This document shows, piece after piece, positions 13,386-26,218 of a DNA stretch of 64,000 bases. The position numbers were made by a program, and so were the translations under genes. This stretch comes from Eremophila alpestris peregrina (lineage: Eukaryota > Chordata > Aves > Passeriformes > Alaudidae). The notes beneath the pieces were generated by a model, which saw only the letters and a list, made by a program, of their open reading frames with translations, was not told the DNA's origin and did not search any database. The stretch spans positions 10,707,514 through 10,771,513 of the forward strand of contig WMCF01000012.1 of the NCBI GenBank assembly GCA_009792885.1. Direction: 5' to 3'. Position 1 is the stretch's first letter; every line of letters begins with the position of its first letter.

Positions 13386-14888
13386 CCATTTACTCATTAT
13401 ATAACTGTACACAAACAATTACTTGTTTTAGGCATAAACTAGACTTTCAGAACAATATTTTTTCTTCTCATGTTTCAAAGATTTGTATGCATATTTCTTT
13501 CACTGTAAAACCCTTTAAAACTTTTTAAAAAGTGCTGAGTAACAGATGAAAGCACACAGAAACAATGAGCTTACGCTGAAACTGGAGCCTCAGAAGGATA
13601 CTGATTAAAAAAATTTCAACTTTCAATAAATCTGCGTTTACTACATTTAAGTTCCTATAAGTAGGCAGGTCCCAGACCATGTCAGCTGGATTCCCACACT
13701 AACATTAACTTAAATTAGAAGATGTGCTCTTAAAACACACCTGATTTGCCCCAGCTGCTAGGAGTAGTGTACTGGAGTAGACTGAAAAAAGAAAATTTGG
13801 AGCAAAACTCAAGCCTCCAAACTCTTCCCTTTCTACTTCTGCCATGTGCATGAAGTGTGGGTCTTTAGCATTCATTACTCTGCAGATATACTCCTTCCAG
13901 GGCAATGTCATTTCAATACAGTCACTGCTTAGAAAATCAGTAATAAGATTTGCATGTTCCCTTAACCCTTTAGTAGCATTCATCACATCAACTTCAGCAC
14001 CTAATCCTCAGCATCTCAAACACTCAACTTCCTGATTTTATGAACTTGAATTCACTACCTTTTTTACTTAATGTAATGTAGTGAGTTTGACAAAAAGACG
14101 AAGCTCATGAAGATTTAGCACCTAATTAGCATCAGACTCCATGTAGCTGAGAACAAGTTTACTAGGACATAATCAAAACAAAACCAGTTTAAAAGTTGAC
14201 TCTGGGAAATGTGGTAAAATACTGTTTTAAATATTTCTCTCTTGAGTATCAGATTAAACAGCTTTAAGAAAACAGTGATTAATGAAAAAAAAAATTAATA
14301 AAGTATTTGAGAGTGTGTTGCTTCTGACCTCAAAACTACTAACATATTAATATCCTCTTTGACCATAACATACAGCTTTATTTTCAACAATGAGACCATT
14401 TATCTAGTTATGTATTTCTCTTCTTTGTTGTACACTTGTAAAGCAGTGGAACTCACAAAGATGTTAATATATTACCTGATAATGTGGAAGATAAAATGGA
14501 GGCTTATTTACGAAGAAGTGTCCATAAAAATATCATTAATAAACAGAGGGATGTACATTTCCCAGTAATATTTTCTATCATTGCTAGGTTTAAGGTGGAA
14601 TTTTAGCACATAAAACACATTTAGCACCCATACAGAATATGTATATTTGGGGTCTTTTTTACAAAACTGCACATTTTTTTAAGCAGGCTTTTCTTTTAAA
14701 AAAAGAAATTACATAATTATTTCCAAAGCTAACAAAGAAATGTATTTTGCAGCAAAACCAAAAATAACACTTCCCCACACCCTCAATCAAAATATGTATT
14801 TTCAAACAATCAATCTTTCTTTTCTGTAATAGCATCAGAAATCAGCCTGTGGTCACAGAGGTCTTAGTGAGTTGTCATTGTCCCTTAC

Positions 14889-15001
14889 CTGGAGTTTGAA
14901 AGTTAAGGCGTCGCAGCTCCACTGGATCTGTGGGATGGTGAGAGGGGACCTCCTTGCTGTTGGGTATGCTGCTCTTTCTAGAGTCAGATTCAGCCCTCTT
15001 C
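14889..15001 (-). CDS. PTPRD: PTPRD exon: cytoplasmic juxtamembrane region
   Basis: This 113-nt exon encodes KRAESDSRKSSIPNSKEVP, then HHPTDPVELRRLNFQTP plus the first base of Gly. It forms the cytoplasmic linker just before the wedge and D1 phosphatase domain. It is rich in Ser, Arg and Lys, so phosphorylation is plausible. The acceptor is atgcag and the donor gtaagg. The reading PNSKEVP resembles the mouse more than the human protein as I recall them. Confidence 0.95.
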
Positions 15002-17169
15002 CTGCATGGAGAAGGTGAATAAACAGAAGATAGACACGTTAGCTTCACCAAGGTGCCTGAGTATTTAGCATTATATTCCGAAGGCAAGATGTTTATTTCT
15101 GAAAAAATATATGATCCAGTGCAAAAGTAATATTATTGTGTGTGGTGGGCAGGGTACCTGCAGTGTGCAGTGGTATAATGGTCAGAGAGAAAATAGCTGC
15201 ATTCTGCCCTAAACTGATGTTCCAGAACATCCTTCTGGTCATCCTAATACTTTACTCTTATAACACTGTACATATTAAAATTCAGCCAATTCTCCTATTT
15301 TAAATGCTATCCAGCTATACCTTTATAAAAAAGCAGCCAGACCACCCCAAGTTATTGTCATTTAATATTTCTTATTTTATACTCAGAGCGCAACATTGTT
15401 ATAAAAAATAACTTGATTTCTTTAGGTGTTTTTAATATGAGAAAGAACAGTACAGAAGACACCTATTCAAGAAGACATCTATTTATTTCACTTTCTAGGA
15501 CGTAAGAATTTGCTTTATTTCCTCTCAACCCACTAAGAGCTGAAATATGCAATCTTCATATGTCTTATCATATATTCAAGGCTTAGATTTGTATGAATAT
15601 TTCTAATCAAATTAAGACTTTCACTGCAAAGGAAGGAAAATTTTTTTAAAAATTGAGAGACTGAAAGAGAAAAAAGAAAAAGAAAGCTGTCTGTTTCCCT
15701 TTCTCTAGAGAGAAGCAGAATGCAAGTGTGTTCTCAGTGACATTTCTGTTAAAAATGACTCCCATTATCTGTATGTATCAATATCTGATGTAAAACATGG
15801 AGAACCATGTTTTATGAAGAGTAGCTACCATGCTGCATTTTTATACTGACAGTGGAATCTTTCTTCACTAGTTATATGTGGGGTCCTGAATGAAAACACA
15901 ATGTGGCTGATATTTTAATTTAATATAAAATGAAGAAGTAAACAGAAGAAGAGTTATCTTTTCCTAATTGACTCACAATGTGACAATGATAAACCTGTTA
16001 CTACTCCAGTCAATTTCTTGCTGCTCTTGAAATAATGAAGACCAGGTGACATACAGTGAGATTTCAAAAGTTACGTTAAAAAGTCAGACAGAAAGATGAT
16101 TTCATGAATTTTTAAGTCATTAGTCCTATGGTTTTACTGGAAAAAAAGAAAAATGTTTTACCTAAAAACATCCCACCCGTTCTCCAGCAAATATCTTCAC
16201 ATATGTATTAACTTCTCTTTGCTGAAGCAATAAAAATTTAAATCTGATTATTCTGTTTTCAGTCTTTTTAAAGCAAAATTCGTATGGATAAACTAATTTT
16301 AAATTCCTTTCTTTAGATTTTGACTGTTGCAAACTCCTGCCACAGTAGCAGTACGCCTTTTTCTTCTTACTAAAGATGTGTGATGTAGCTTTCAGTAAGT
16401 CTTTTAACCTGTATTTTCTTCTCTCTAAGTCTAGGAGTCTTAAGTCTCCTTAACTTTCTGGAACTGTCCAGGGACAAGTTTCATTTAACTTTTTTCCTCT
16501 AGAAAGTTAGTACCAGGCTGCAATTTCATATTAATATAATAAAACCATTCAAATCTCTTCTAATCATGTATATGAATATTTTAAATATTTACAGAGTAAC
16601 AGAACAGTTTATTATGTATTAGTAATTATATATATTCTGGGTGTTTTTAATCTCTCCAGCCCATAGAAGATATCACAATACTTCCAGATTATACAATGAT
16701 TCTGAGATAGGTGGGGGGAAAAATTCCAGAAAGGACAAATGATATCACTGTATCATTTTCACTTGTAGAACTGTAAGTCAGTGTTGAGTTTATGTACATG
16801 GGACATTATGAAGATTCAGAGCATGGATTCCTTGAAGAACTTTGGTTATTGCATACAACCACTGCTTCCACCTCACTAAAACACAAATACAACCCTATGA
16901 GAATTGTCAAGCTCTGCTATCTCTTGAAAATTTACCCCGTGGAGACACAAAAAAACCTCAGTGAAACTTTGCTGGTTGTATTACATTACATTTCAGTGCT
17001 GTAAATAATATAGCAAAACTTGCAGTTGCCTTCATGTTGATAGATTACTGCCTACGTTCACTTAAGACTGACAGATGCTTTGTCTTAGATCATTATCATG
17101 ATGACTTTTTTTTTCTCCTTTCTCTCCTTTTCAGCATTAAATAAAGAGTGATTATTTTTCTCTTCTCAC
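15002..17169 (-). other. PTPRD: Intron, 2.2 kb
   Basis: AT-rich intron between the 12-nt microexon and the juxtamembrane exon. I see no repeat element or gene in it. Confidence 0.8.
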
Positions 17170-17181
17170 CTGTCAGGTTTA
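17170..17181 (-). CDS. PTPRD: PTPRD 12-nt juxtamembrane microexon
   Basis: The 12 bases taaacctgacag lie between a gagcag acceptor and a gtgaga donor. Spliced in, they change Tyr-Lys-Arg-Lys-Arg into Tyr-Lys-Ser-Lys-Pro-Asp-Arg-Lys-Arg, inserting Ser-Lys-Pro-Asp just inside the membrane without altering frame. I recall a KSKPDRKRAE form in mammalian PTPRD variants and the related NKPDS in PTPRS, which supports the call. A TGCTGC element lies about 14 nt upstream of the acceptor, in the position expected for SRRM4-regulated neuronal microexons. It is almost certainly alternative. Confidence 0.85.
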
Positions 17182-17195
17182 CTGCTCCATTTTAA

Positions 17196-17202
17196 TGCAG
17201 CA
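17196..17202 (-). promoter_or_regulatory. PTPRD: TGCTGCA element upstream of the 12-nt microexon
   Basis: On the transcript, ugcugca begins about 21 nt before the microexon, between the pyrimidine tract and the AG. This is the usual arrangement for SRRM4 (nSR100) dependent microexons. Function is inferred. Confidence 0.5.
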
Positions 17203-17975
17203 AGGAGGGAAGAAAAGGTGAAATGTTAGTTGACCAGCAGCACAGAGAATAAGCATGAAAATAGGAGATACAAGAAATTTTGATTTGCAGTAAAGATATG
17301 TAACTAAACCAAATTAAGAAATGACAGCCCATCAAAATATTCAATATTCAAGAAATCATAGAATTAATGGAGGACATAAGGTCACATCCAAAGTGAATCT
17401 TCTGTTGAAAAACACACCTTTTTAAACACTATCTGCCAAGAAATGAGACTTCAAATTTTATCCAGTGAGATGGTGGAGAATGGGTGTTTAATTTGAGCCA
17501 TGAAAGTAATGTTAACATAACATTGAAAATTTACATCCCACTGAGAAGTAGCTCCTTCTTACTTTCTGGAAAGAAGTGAGATGAAAGGAGGGAAGAAAGG
17601 AAAAATGAAAGTAGAGGGCAGACTAGAATGGGAAGGAGAGAAAGGGAGAAGAGGAAGAGAAAAAGAAGTGACAAGCAAGGTTATATATGTGACCTTATAT
17701 ATATATGACTTGTACTAAATTTAAAAAAATAATAAAAAGAAATGGAAATTTCTAAAACTATTTTACAAAACCAGGTAATGAAATAACAAGAAATTTTTAA
17801 CAGTACCCTGGAAAGCAAGGTAACCATAGATCTTTCTCTAATGAACATATCTTTTATGATTTAGAATTAATGTCATGTACTAGAGGTCTACAATGATCTG
17901 TGAAGATCTCTAGTGATCTATAAAGTTTAGGAAACAGGAAAAATAATTTATTATCTCTCACCAATGTGTTCTATT

Positions 17976-17991
17976 ACACACACACACACAC
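17976..17991. repeat. (AC)8 microsatellite
   Basis: Eight perfect AC dinucleotides in the intron between the transmembrane exon and the 12-nt microexon. Confidence 0.9.
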
Positions 17992-18224
17992 TATAACTAC
18001 AGTGTTTATCTTTCTGTGTGTTGATCATAATAAACAGGGGTTCTACAAACATTTTGATAGTTTTTACTCTACAATGACCAGATTGCACACATTATGAGAA
18101 AGTCTTTAAAATTCTTCATCACCACTTTAGATTTTTCCGTTTTCCCATTTTTGCATTTCTCTGGGGTTTTTTTTAAACATCTGGGGGTTTTTTTCTCTTG
18201 GAAGCACATTTCTTTTTACAGCTC

Positions 18225-18790
18225 AAGATTCAGCAGGGGACCAGCAGTTCAAAGGAGGTGATTCTGCCCCTGTACTTCACATTGGTGAGACCCCACCTGG
18301 AGTGCTGCATCCAGTACTGGGGTCATCAGTACAACAAAGACATGGATCTGCTGGAGTAAATCCAGAAAAAGGTCAAATAATGATCAGGGGGGTGGAACAG
18401 GAAAGGCTGAGAGAGCTGAGACTGTTCAGCCTGGACAAGAGAAGGTTTTGGAGACTTTATTGCAGCCTTTAGGTACTTAAAGGGACTTATAAGAAAGATG
18501 GGGACAGGCTTTTATAGCAGAGCCCATAATGACTGAACAAGGGGTAATGGTTTCAAAGAGGGTAGATTCAGACTACCCAGAGGGAAGAATTTTTTTGTGA
18601 TGAAGTCTGTGAAGCACTAATTAATTAGATTCCCCAGAGAGGGGGTGGATTATCTATCCTTTCAAGGCCAGTGGATGGGGCTCTGAGAAACATGACCTAG
18701 CTGAAAATGTCCCTGCTTATCGCAGGGGGTTGGATTAGATAACTTTTAAACATCCCTTCCAACCCAAGCTTATCCAACATGCTATGGTTC
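18225..18790 (+). mobile_element. CR1 LINE 3' fragment, sense strand
   Basis: This matches the CR1 3' region in order: gagaccccacctggagtgctgc, aggctgagagagctgag, ttcagcctggacaagagaagg, then the 3' end with ggttggattagataac and cccttccaaccc. It is considerably mutated, with no intact frame. It sits in the intron between the transmembrane exon and the 12-nt microexon. Confidence 0.85.
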
Positions 18791-19599
18791 AGAATGCTAG
18801 AGTTACTATGTTCAAAAGATTTACATCTAGGCTGCAGTCTTCTGAACCAAATCAGAGAGCTGCACTTTATAAAAGCAAACAATACAAAGTCTGTCAGGAT
18901 GGCTTTAACTTCTCTTCCTTAGATACGGAAAGATCTAGAATGAAGAATATTCTGTTCTTTATTGGTGAAAAACTGAAATTAGGAAATTTTTGATTTCTTA
19001 AAAACTTCAAGGAATAGCTACAAAAATTCATTTGTGTAAAAAAAGGAAAAATAAAGCCAAAATCCAAGAATGTGAAGACCGGATGCTTCATGGGAACATT
19101 CACTTTTCTTTCTAGTTTGTCCGTTTCTGAGAAACACCACTAAATTTCTAGAGCTCTTTAGCATTCACTAAGTAAATTCCTAATCATCTGAATCCTATGT
19201 AATTGAACATGTATCAAATATTTAAAATATATGTAAACTGAGACTCAAGCAGACCTCCTAATGGCTAGGCATTTCCTCTAGGAAGACCATCTATCTATCT
19301 GGGTTTGCTTTTGTTTGAGATTTTGGATACAAATCTTACTCTGCTGAATAGGATACTCCATCTTTGAACAAAGAAAATATTTATTTTCTTGTCAACAAGA
19401 AAATTGACAAAAAGGAAGTGAGATTTATCTAATTTACTTGGATCTCTTGATTTGATTGTTTATAAAGTTTATTAGATGGAAAGAAATGCTCCAAAATAGG
19501 TGTCTCCCTTTACTATGACCGCAGGGTGATTTCACTGATGCAAGAGAACACTGAACTGGTTAATGGCCAAATCAGTTCCATTTGCCAAGACACAGTCAA

Positions 19600-19802
19600 C
19601 TGTAACTCAAGAAAAAACAGTTTTTACTGTGAGGATAGTTGAATATGGGAGCAAGTTGCCCAGAAAGGTCATTGAGTTTCCGTTACTAGCTAAACAAAAT
19701 TTGCCTGGATATCCCTCTGAGCAAACTGCTGCAGGTGGGCATGCTCTGAACGGGGCTGGGATGAGGCACGCTCCAGGCCCTCTGGTTCAGTGAATCTGTG
19801 AG
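19600..19802 (+). mobile_element. Old CR1 3' fragment, sense strand
   Basis: A diverged CR1 3' piece. The recognisable parts are ttttactgtgaggatagt, ttgcccagaaaggtcattga, ggcatgctctgaacggggct and a terminal aatctgtga. A 76-codon open frame across it is a by-product of the repeat. Confidence 0.65.
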
Positions 19803-22200
19803 CTCTTCTGCACACAGTATATTAGCTGGCCTCACCTGTGTTGGCTATTATATCAATAGTATGATAGATGACAAGAAGAGGTACTCTTCAGTATTATTCT
19901 CATCTATTACTGTTACTTACTAAGCTGCAAGAACCTTTTGGCTATATTCTAATCTATGATCCAAAAACCTGTCCATGAAATATCTTTGTTTTCAGATTTT
20001 AAGGGAAGTAAATGCAGAGGCAATAACCTTTAAACAACTTAACAACAAATAATAATAAGTTCAAACATGCATTCCTTGTCTTTGGCACAGTTAAATATAC
20101 TTCAAACCAACCCATGCAACTTATCCACACTATCTAATAATGTCTGTTTTAAAGAAGAGCAAGACTTCTCCCCATAAAATTATTCTTTTGGAAACTGCAG
20201 TTGTAATTTCTCTGTGATTGTAATTAATATGTATAAGTAGTACTGTAAATCATGAGCTTAGTGGTCCAAGTCTGTTCACAAAGTTTCCTATGGACAAAGA
20301 GAATTAAGAATAGTTGACCTTTATTTGAGTTACTGCTCTCTGCACTTCAGAAGACACAGTCATTTCTTGGTCATCCTCTTTGCACTGTACATCCTTTAAC
20401 AAAATCCTCTTTAATATTTTTTGCATATATGTTCATAATTAGACTGATGCCCTCTACCTTCATTTTCTTTTCTCACTATCATCCTTGTTGCCCTTATAAC
20501 CCAATATAATCTAGAAATATAATTACAAATTCTTTTGTATCCACAAAAATTGTTTGCCTCTTTTTAAAATATATTTTTCCCATCTAACTACTGTAGCCAC
20601 CTAAAATCTATTTAAGTCAGAAATTAAGTTTAACTGTTTTCTCAAAGCAATATGTTAAATATCCCAACTGTCTTGTCATTGCTCTTCTACAGTCAGCAAA
20701 CCTATCAAAATGCAATAAGCTTGCATTCAGGTTACATACTCTTGGAAAAAATATTCAATTATATACTACATTTTTACAGAAATAAAAGCTCATAGAGGAC
20801 CACAGACTGCTAAAATCACAGTCATAATTTCTCAGAGGTAATTTGCCAAATCAGTGCAGTTTGACAAATTAGAGTAAACAGCTGAAAATAGAAAAATAAA
20901 TAAATACATATGGACAGTTGCCTGAACAGTTCTAGTACAAGTAGTAAATAACAGATGGAAAACATGTCTCCCATTCTCAGTGAATGACAATCTCTTCACC
21001 CTACTGATGAGCAAATTTTACCTGCTCATATGTAGAATTTTTTTTTTTGGTAATAGATAAGAAGATTGTTATTTTGATTCCATAAATGTAATCAGTAACT
21101 CTAGAAGCAGTTGCATATCTGCTTAATGTACTATTTTTTTTATTCCTTTTGTAGTATAGGTGAAGATTTACTTTTAATACTTCAGAAAAATCAGAAGAAA
21201 GGAATATTTCCCTATCATCACATCTCCAATGATCAGTTTTTGAAGTGATGGACAGAAGCAGAATTGCTACATAATTTGACTGAATTACGCACCCTACCAG
21301 AAACATTCAGGAGACATAGTATCTGCTAGCAACAGGCTGTGTGTTATGCTGCTGTATGAATACAGCCCTAAAACCATTCTATAAATGGGTATCTATTTGG
21401 AATCCAAAGGCGACGTTAACTCTGGAATGTTTATTTGCTGCTGAACAGAAAATTATTTCCAAAACCTGAAGAGAGTTCTCTTCATGACACTTCAGAGGTA
21501 TTTGACTGGAGAGACTAAATGTGGGAAGAGCATACAGGCTGGGATTTAAATATTTATGTGCAGGTAATAGCATCATAGCCATTAGTTTTAGAAGACATAT
21601 GTAATTTAATAAGATTATTCCTAGTGCGGCCCCTCCCCAGTAATTGGCATAATCTTTGTACTATTCCTCAAATATACTTTATCAACATTTTTTAAAGATG
21701 TATTAGGAATGAAATATAAACATTAAGGAAACTTTTTTGAGTTTTATTCTTTGGTTTTGATTTAGTATCTTGGACCATGTTAACTCATTTACACTGTAAA
21801 AGGTTGCTACATATAAATTATGGCATCATACACAATTTTCACTGAATATGTTGTAAGGCAGAGGGAAGTCCTTTGTGTAAAAGCAAAACTAAATCTGTGT
21901 CATAGGCAGTGAAAGAAGAATGAGTGAAATTTGATCTCAATGAAAGATTAGTAGAAAACAGCTATTTGATGTCTCTTTAATCTTTCAGATCAGAGCTTAA
22001 AATTCATATAGATACACTGCCAAATTGAGGCCAACTGTCAAAAGTTAAAATTCAAATTACTTGAGTGGAGATGAATATCACATTTAACAACAAGCTGATT
22101 GTAACCCCTAATGTATTGCTATTATACATCTATAAACAAGTTTTAAAAAGTCAAATGTGCAAATTCCATACATATTTATGTGCAAGCACATATTTACTTT

Positions 22201-22236
22201 CCTTGCATACAAATGTATCCTTGCATACAAATGTAT
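22201..22236. repeat. Perfect 18-bp tandem duplication
   Basis: ccttgcatacaaatgtat occurs twice in a row with no mismatch. Confidence 0.95.
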
Positions 22237-22499
22237 GCAAAGTGGGAAAAAACATTTAAATGCAATAGTGTTAGTACAGTGTCATCAGCAGGAAAATGTA
22301 CTCACATACCTGTAATTATTGGAAACTTTCAGTCAAAAATTTCTGCATTCTGGAAGCCATTAATAAATTTCAAAATATCCCAAAGCAATGACAGTTAATA
22401 TTGTAGCACAAATATACAGTGTGGAACATATATATTGTGAAGTGACCAATACAGAGGGGAAATTATATACCTTGTAAGAAAACTAAAAGGTAAACCTAC

Positions 22500-22660
22500 C
22501 TTTTATAAAGAAGAATAGCAATAACAATACAGATGATAAACACCACTGCAAGAACTGGCCCAACAACCCAAATCAAGCCTTCTTCCTCATCTGTAATTGG
22601 TTGGGGATCAAGATCCATTGACACAACAGGATCTGAATATGGGCTTGTTGCATACATGGT
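22500..22660 (-). CDS. PTPRD: PTPRD exon: transmembrane segment
   Basis: This 161-nt exon encodes the stalk [13 protein letters not shown], an acidic stretch (TDEEEG) and then the single transmembrane helix, beginning about [10 protein letters not shown] and ending at the stop-transfer residues LLYK plus two bases. The helix is highly conserved among PTPRD, PTPRS and PTPRF. The acceptor is ctacag and the donor gtaggt. The split last codon lets it join either the 12-nt microexon (K-S-K-P-D-R) or the next large exon directly (K-R-K-R). Confidence 0.96.
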
Positions 22661-25600
22661 CTGTAGAAATAAAAATAATCCTTACTTAATCATGAAGCAA
22701 TATATTAAAATGTAGCTATCCCACATCTAAAACAAACGTATAGAAGGTGATGCAATGAACATCTGCAAATGCTATTCTTCTTGAAGGCAATATACAAACT
22801 TCCATATTGAACAGTGCATTGTTACTATCATATTTATTTTGTGTTCCACATATTAGCAATGACCTGCAGACAAATCATATAGCACAGTCCTTGCAGAACT
22901 TTGTAACTTAAGCAGAGAATGAGAAAATGAATAAGACACTGAGAATTATAGCCCACCAGTTTACCAATTTTGGGGGTTTGTTTTAGTTTCATACTGGCTT
23001 AACACTTTGTACCTGCACAATACGAAAGGGTACTTTTGACATACCAAGACTGCTATAGATGAAAATAAGGAGGATTGAATGTAGAAGGTTCCTTGAAAAG
23101 GGTCGTACAACAACAGTACATTCTGTTGTAAATGCACAATATTGCATTTTGCCCAGTCAAAAACTGTCTGACAGAATATACCTACCCAAGGTGGAGACAA
23201 CTCAAATTAAAGACTAAAAATGGGAGAAATCATTGCAGAAAATTAAGGGAAGCTAAACATTCAGTCTTTCATAAGGGTGAAACTAGAGTTATGAACCAAC
23301 AGAGACTGTGAAAATATTTGCTTTACTAGATGGTGCAAAGCCAGCTGGCCTAGGATAAAACCCTGAGATAAGAGAATTTTTTTAAATTCTTGTCTGACCT
23401 GAAATGTTTGATCTGTGGCTGAGTGCAGAGTTAAAATTACAGACTGTAGAGGCTGAAGAGCTAGCCTGCTAAAATTGGATCATTTTAAGAACTGTGAGTT
23501 ATGGTAAAGTCAGAAGTGGAAAATTGTTTGTACATATTTCTAGTCTGTGCTACTGTGTCTTCATCAGCACTATACTGGGATTTGAACTACAGCTCTTGCA
23601 AAGGACTTAAAAACATGATTCAGTAGTAGATCAGAAATGTCAGCTAAAACAGAAAAAGATAACCAGGAGAAGAGATTAGCTTCCATTTAGGTTTGCACTG
23701 TATTCTAAAAGATGCCCTAAGCCAGGACATGTGTTATCAAAGGAGACATTTTTTATACTTTGTTTGGCCTTGTTTTGGGCTCTGGGCTACAACAATGTCT
23801 GTCTGAGACAGGATTAGGATTGGCAAAGCTGAGGTACTTCCTGAGTGTTACTGAGCTAGCACCCATATCAACAATCTCCAGTTACAGCATTTTACTACAC
23901 CTGGCACCAAAACCTCCTTCTAAGTCTATGATCATTGTCTGGAAACTGGGGAGTCTTCATGTTCCATTCCTGAACCACCCAAGTAGACTGATTTTTTTTT
24001 CTCCCAGGTTCAGAACTCTCAAGAAATAAAAAAAAGGTTCATTGCTACAATAAGAAACTCTTTTTTATTTCCCCTTTTGCTTTGCAGTGGACAGCAAAAA
24101 ATGCCTGGAAAAAGATATAGAGGGAAACTGAGGGCAACAATATGAACATTTACTACCTTTTCTTCAATAAATAGGATTTCCCTTTTAATTTTAAACCATC
24201 CTGTATTAATGAACTAATTTAAACCTATTTATTATTTTACAAATTTATTTTTTCCTTCCTCTTGATGACATCCTTAACATATTTATAGATTTTAATCATA
24301 GCTCTCAAGCTCCCATTTTACTAAGTTAAACAAATTCAGACCTTCCCATGACCTCTTTTAATTCAAGTTCTCTATTCTACCAATCAAGAGAGAAATATTT
24401 TACTTTCTGAATAAGAAGTCTTATGTAAAATGTAACATCTGAATATCAGAAAAAACATCCTTTGTAAGTTGCAACTCATACATCAGTAGAACCTGTAGTC
24501 TTAGAAGAAAATCAGCTACGTATGTGCAGAGAGGTGATACTAGATCATTGAAATTCACAGAAAGCTGAATCTCATGAACCCTTAAAAAATTATTCACAGT
24601 CTGACTACCTCAAGCTACTCATCATAGAAATGTTTCAGATGGCATGCTGAACTACATCTTATCCAATATCCATTCAGTAATGCCTTCTGAAGTCTTTTAA
24701 GAGTAGGACCCTATACACATTTTGCCATACGTGTCAGTTTACAAACTTACTTCTTCCTGCTTCTTCCTCCTGAATTCTATCAAAGTAATAAATTTAGGTA
24801 ATTTAAACCTTAATTAATATAAAAAATTCAAGACACTGAACTTCATATTGAAAAGATCCATTTTAGTACAGGTAATTTGTGACATACAGATTTATGGTCA
24901 CTTAACTTTATAGTCAAAAGATGTCTACCTTCTCCAATGTGAACCTTTCTGGTGCAACACCTTCAGAACTATCTGTCTTAGCAGCCAGTGTCAAAAAGTG
25001 AAAAGAGAACTTCTGATTTATGCTAGAGCTTCCAGGAGCCACTTACTTTATTTTCAAATGAAGTTATTTCAAATGAAGTATTCAAAGTGGAGGAACTACC
25101 TCCTCATTGTGTTTAAGTAGGCACATTCCACTGACACCAAGAAAGCCAACTGCAGTGTCATACACTGCAAGCATTTAACTACAGTTCAGAGTATTGGTGT
25201 TGGAGTTTCAGGTGATTGAACCTGCAAATGTACCTGTCAGGCTTAGTCACCAATTAGAAATGAACTGTATAACACACTGTATGTTAACATGCGAATGTAC
25301 ATTGCACCTTTCAAAAGTCTTATGTCTGTCTTTTTTTTTCTTTTTAATACATTACATGCATTAGGTTAATTCACACATAAAGGGATGTAACTACAAAATG
25401 AATTATGTAAAGAGAAATGTCAGCTCATTATTTAGTTCACCTCAGGAATTTTCCCCATTATTGAATTATTTTCTAACTTTCTATTAATTTACTGATAAAG
25501 TTGTTATGGAATGACTGCAACTAAAGAGGGTAGCTGTGCATGACTCTAATTCAATGGATCTTTCCAAGAACACTGTATATCCTATATCATTATTCAATGG

Positions 25601-25961
25601 CAGCATCAAAAGACAGCAATTCTTTTAAATACATAAGGAAAGATGCTGCTGTAAAGTTCATGTCTCAGTAGCTGTGTCCATGGCCAAAAATAATACACAA
25701 TGCAATTTTCAAAGGATGATGACAGAGCCAATAAAAGGTGACTCTTATGTTTCAGTTACACACTGAAGTAACTCACAAAGGTGCAAATGGAATAGAAGAG
25801 TTAAGGAATTAATGGATATTGAGTAAGGGAACACTCATTTTAAAGATGTTCTGACATATAACAATAAGAAAAAAAGCTTTAGGGAAGTGAAAAAAGCATT
25901 GAAAAATTTTTTCATGATTGTGTAAGGTAATTTTTAGCTGGAAAAACATTAACTAACTTAC
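22661..25961 (-). other. PTPRD: Intron, 3.3 kb
   Basis: AT-rich intron with no recognised element except a small repeat of tttcaaatgaagt near 25052-25079. Confidence 0.8.
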
Positions 25962-26171
25962 AGATTCTGAGTGCTCCATTACAGCCAACACAAAGAAGAC
26001 GTATTCTTGACCACTCTGCAGCTGCTTATTCTCAAATCCACCATAATGCTTCTTATCCCCCAATGTGAATTCCGTAGGAAGAACTTCAAAGTGAGCTGCA
26101 ATATATGGCTTTAATTCAACTTCCCTCCCAAGACGAATGCTTCTGCGTTTCCTAGCTATCTCCTTAAGCAG
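25962..26171 (-). CDS. PTPRD: PTPRD exon: membrane-proximal domain with furin-type site
   Basis: This 210-nt exon (70 codons, phase 0 at both ends) encodes LLKEIARKRRSIRLGREVEL through EYVFFVLAVMEHSES. The tetrabasic RKRR is encoded at 26142-26153 and matches the proprotein convertase site that splits LAR-family receptors into extracellular and phosphatase subunits that stay non-covalently associated (family knowledge). Because it is a multiple of three with phase 0 borders, skipping it would remove the cleavage site without a frameshift. Its acceptor is preceded by an unusually long pure polypyrimidine tract. The donor is gtaagt. Confidence 0.95.
26142..26153 (-). other. PTPRD: Proprotein convertase (furin-type) cleavage motif RKRR
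   Basis: Four codons, agg aaa cgc aga, encode Arg-Lys-Arg-Arg followed by Ser. In LAR-family receptors cleavage here produces the E and P subunits. The motif is complete, so processing is expected to be kept. Confidence 0.85.
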
Positions 26172-26180
26172 CTTTAGAAT

Positions 26181-26218
26181 GAAGGGAGGGAAAAGAAAGA
26201 GGGGGGGGAGAGAGAGAG
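26181..26218 (-). promoter_or_regulatory. PTPRD: Long polypyrimidine tract of the furin-site exon
   Basis: On the transcribed strand, 38 consecutive pyrimidines, including ctctctctc and a run of eight C, end 10 nt before the exon at 25962-26171. This is a strong U2AF/PTB-type binding platform. Confidence 0.7.

Larger units (their letters stand above)
4814..14888 (-). other. PTPRD: Intron, 10.1 kb
   Basis: The largest complete intron in the window. It holds a TAA repeat, an A run, and a stretch at about 9779-10200 with inverted homeobox-like motifs. A second TAATTA-containing stretch lies at about 8360-8470, and the deleted CR1 element at 12330-13385. The rest is unremarkable. Confidence 0.8.
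17182..22499 (-). other. PTPRD: Intron, 5.3 kb
   Basis: This holds the TGCTGCA element near the microexon, an (AC)n repeat, two CR1 fragments and the 18-bp tandem duplication. A purine-rich stretch lies at about 17570-17670. Nothing else is recognisable. Confidence 0.8.

Noticed and set aside
13705..13986. 93-codon minus-strand open frame next to the CR1 element
   Set aside because: No recognisable domain or splice context. Its length is within what chance allows in AT-rich DNA.
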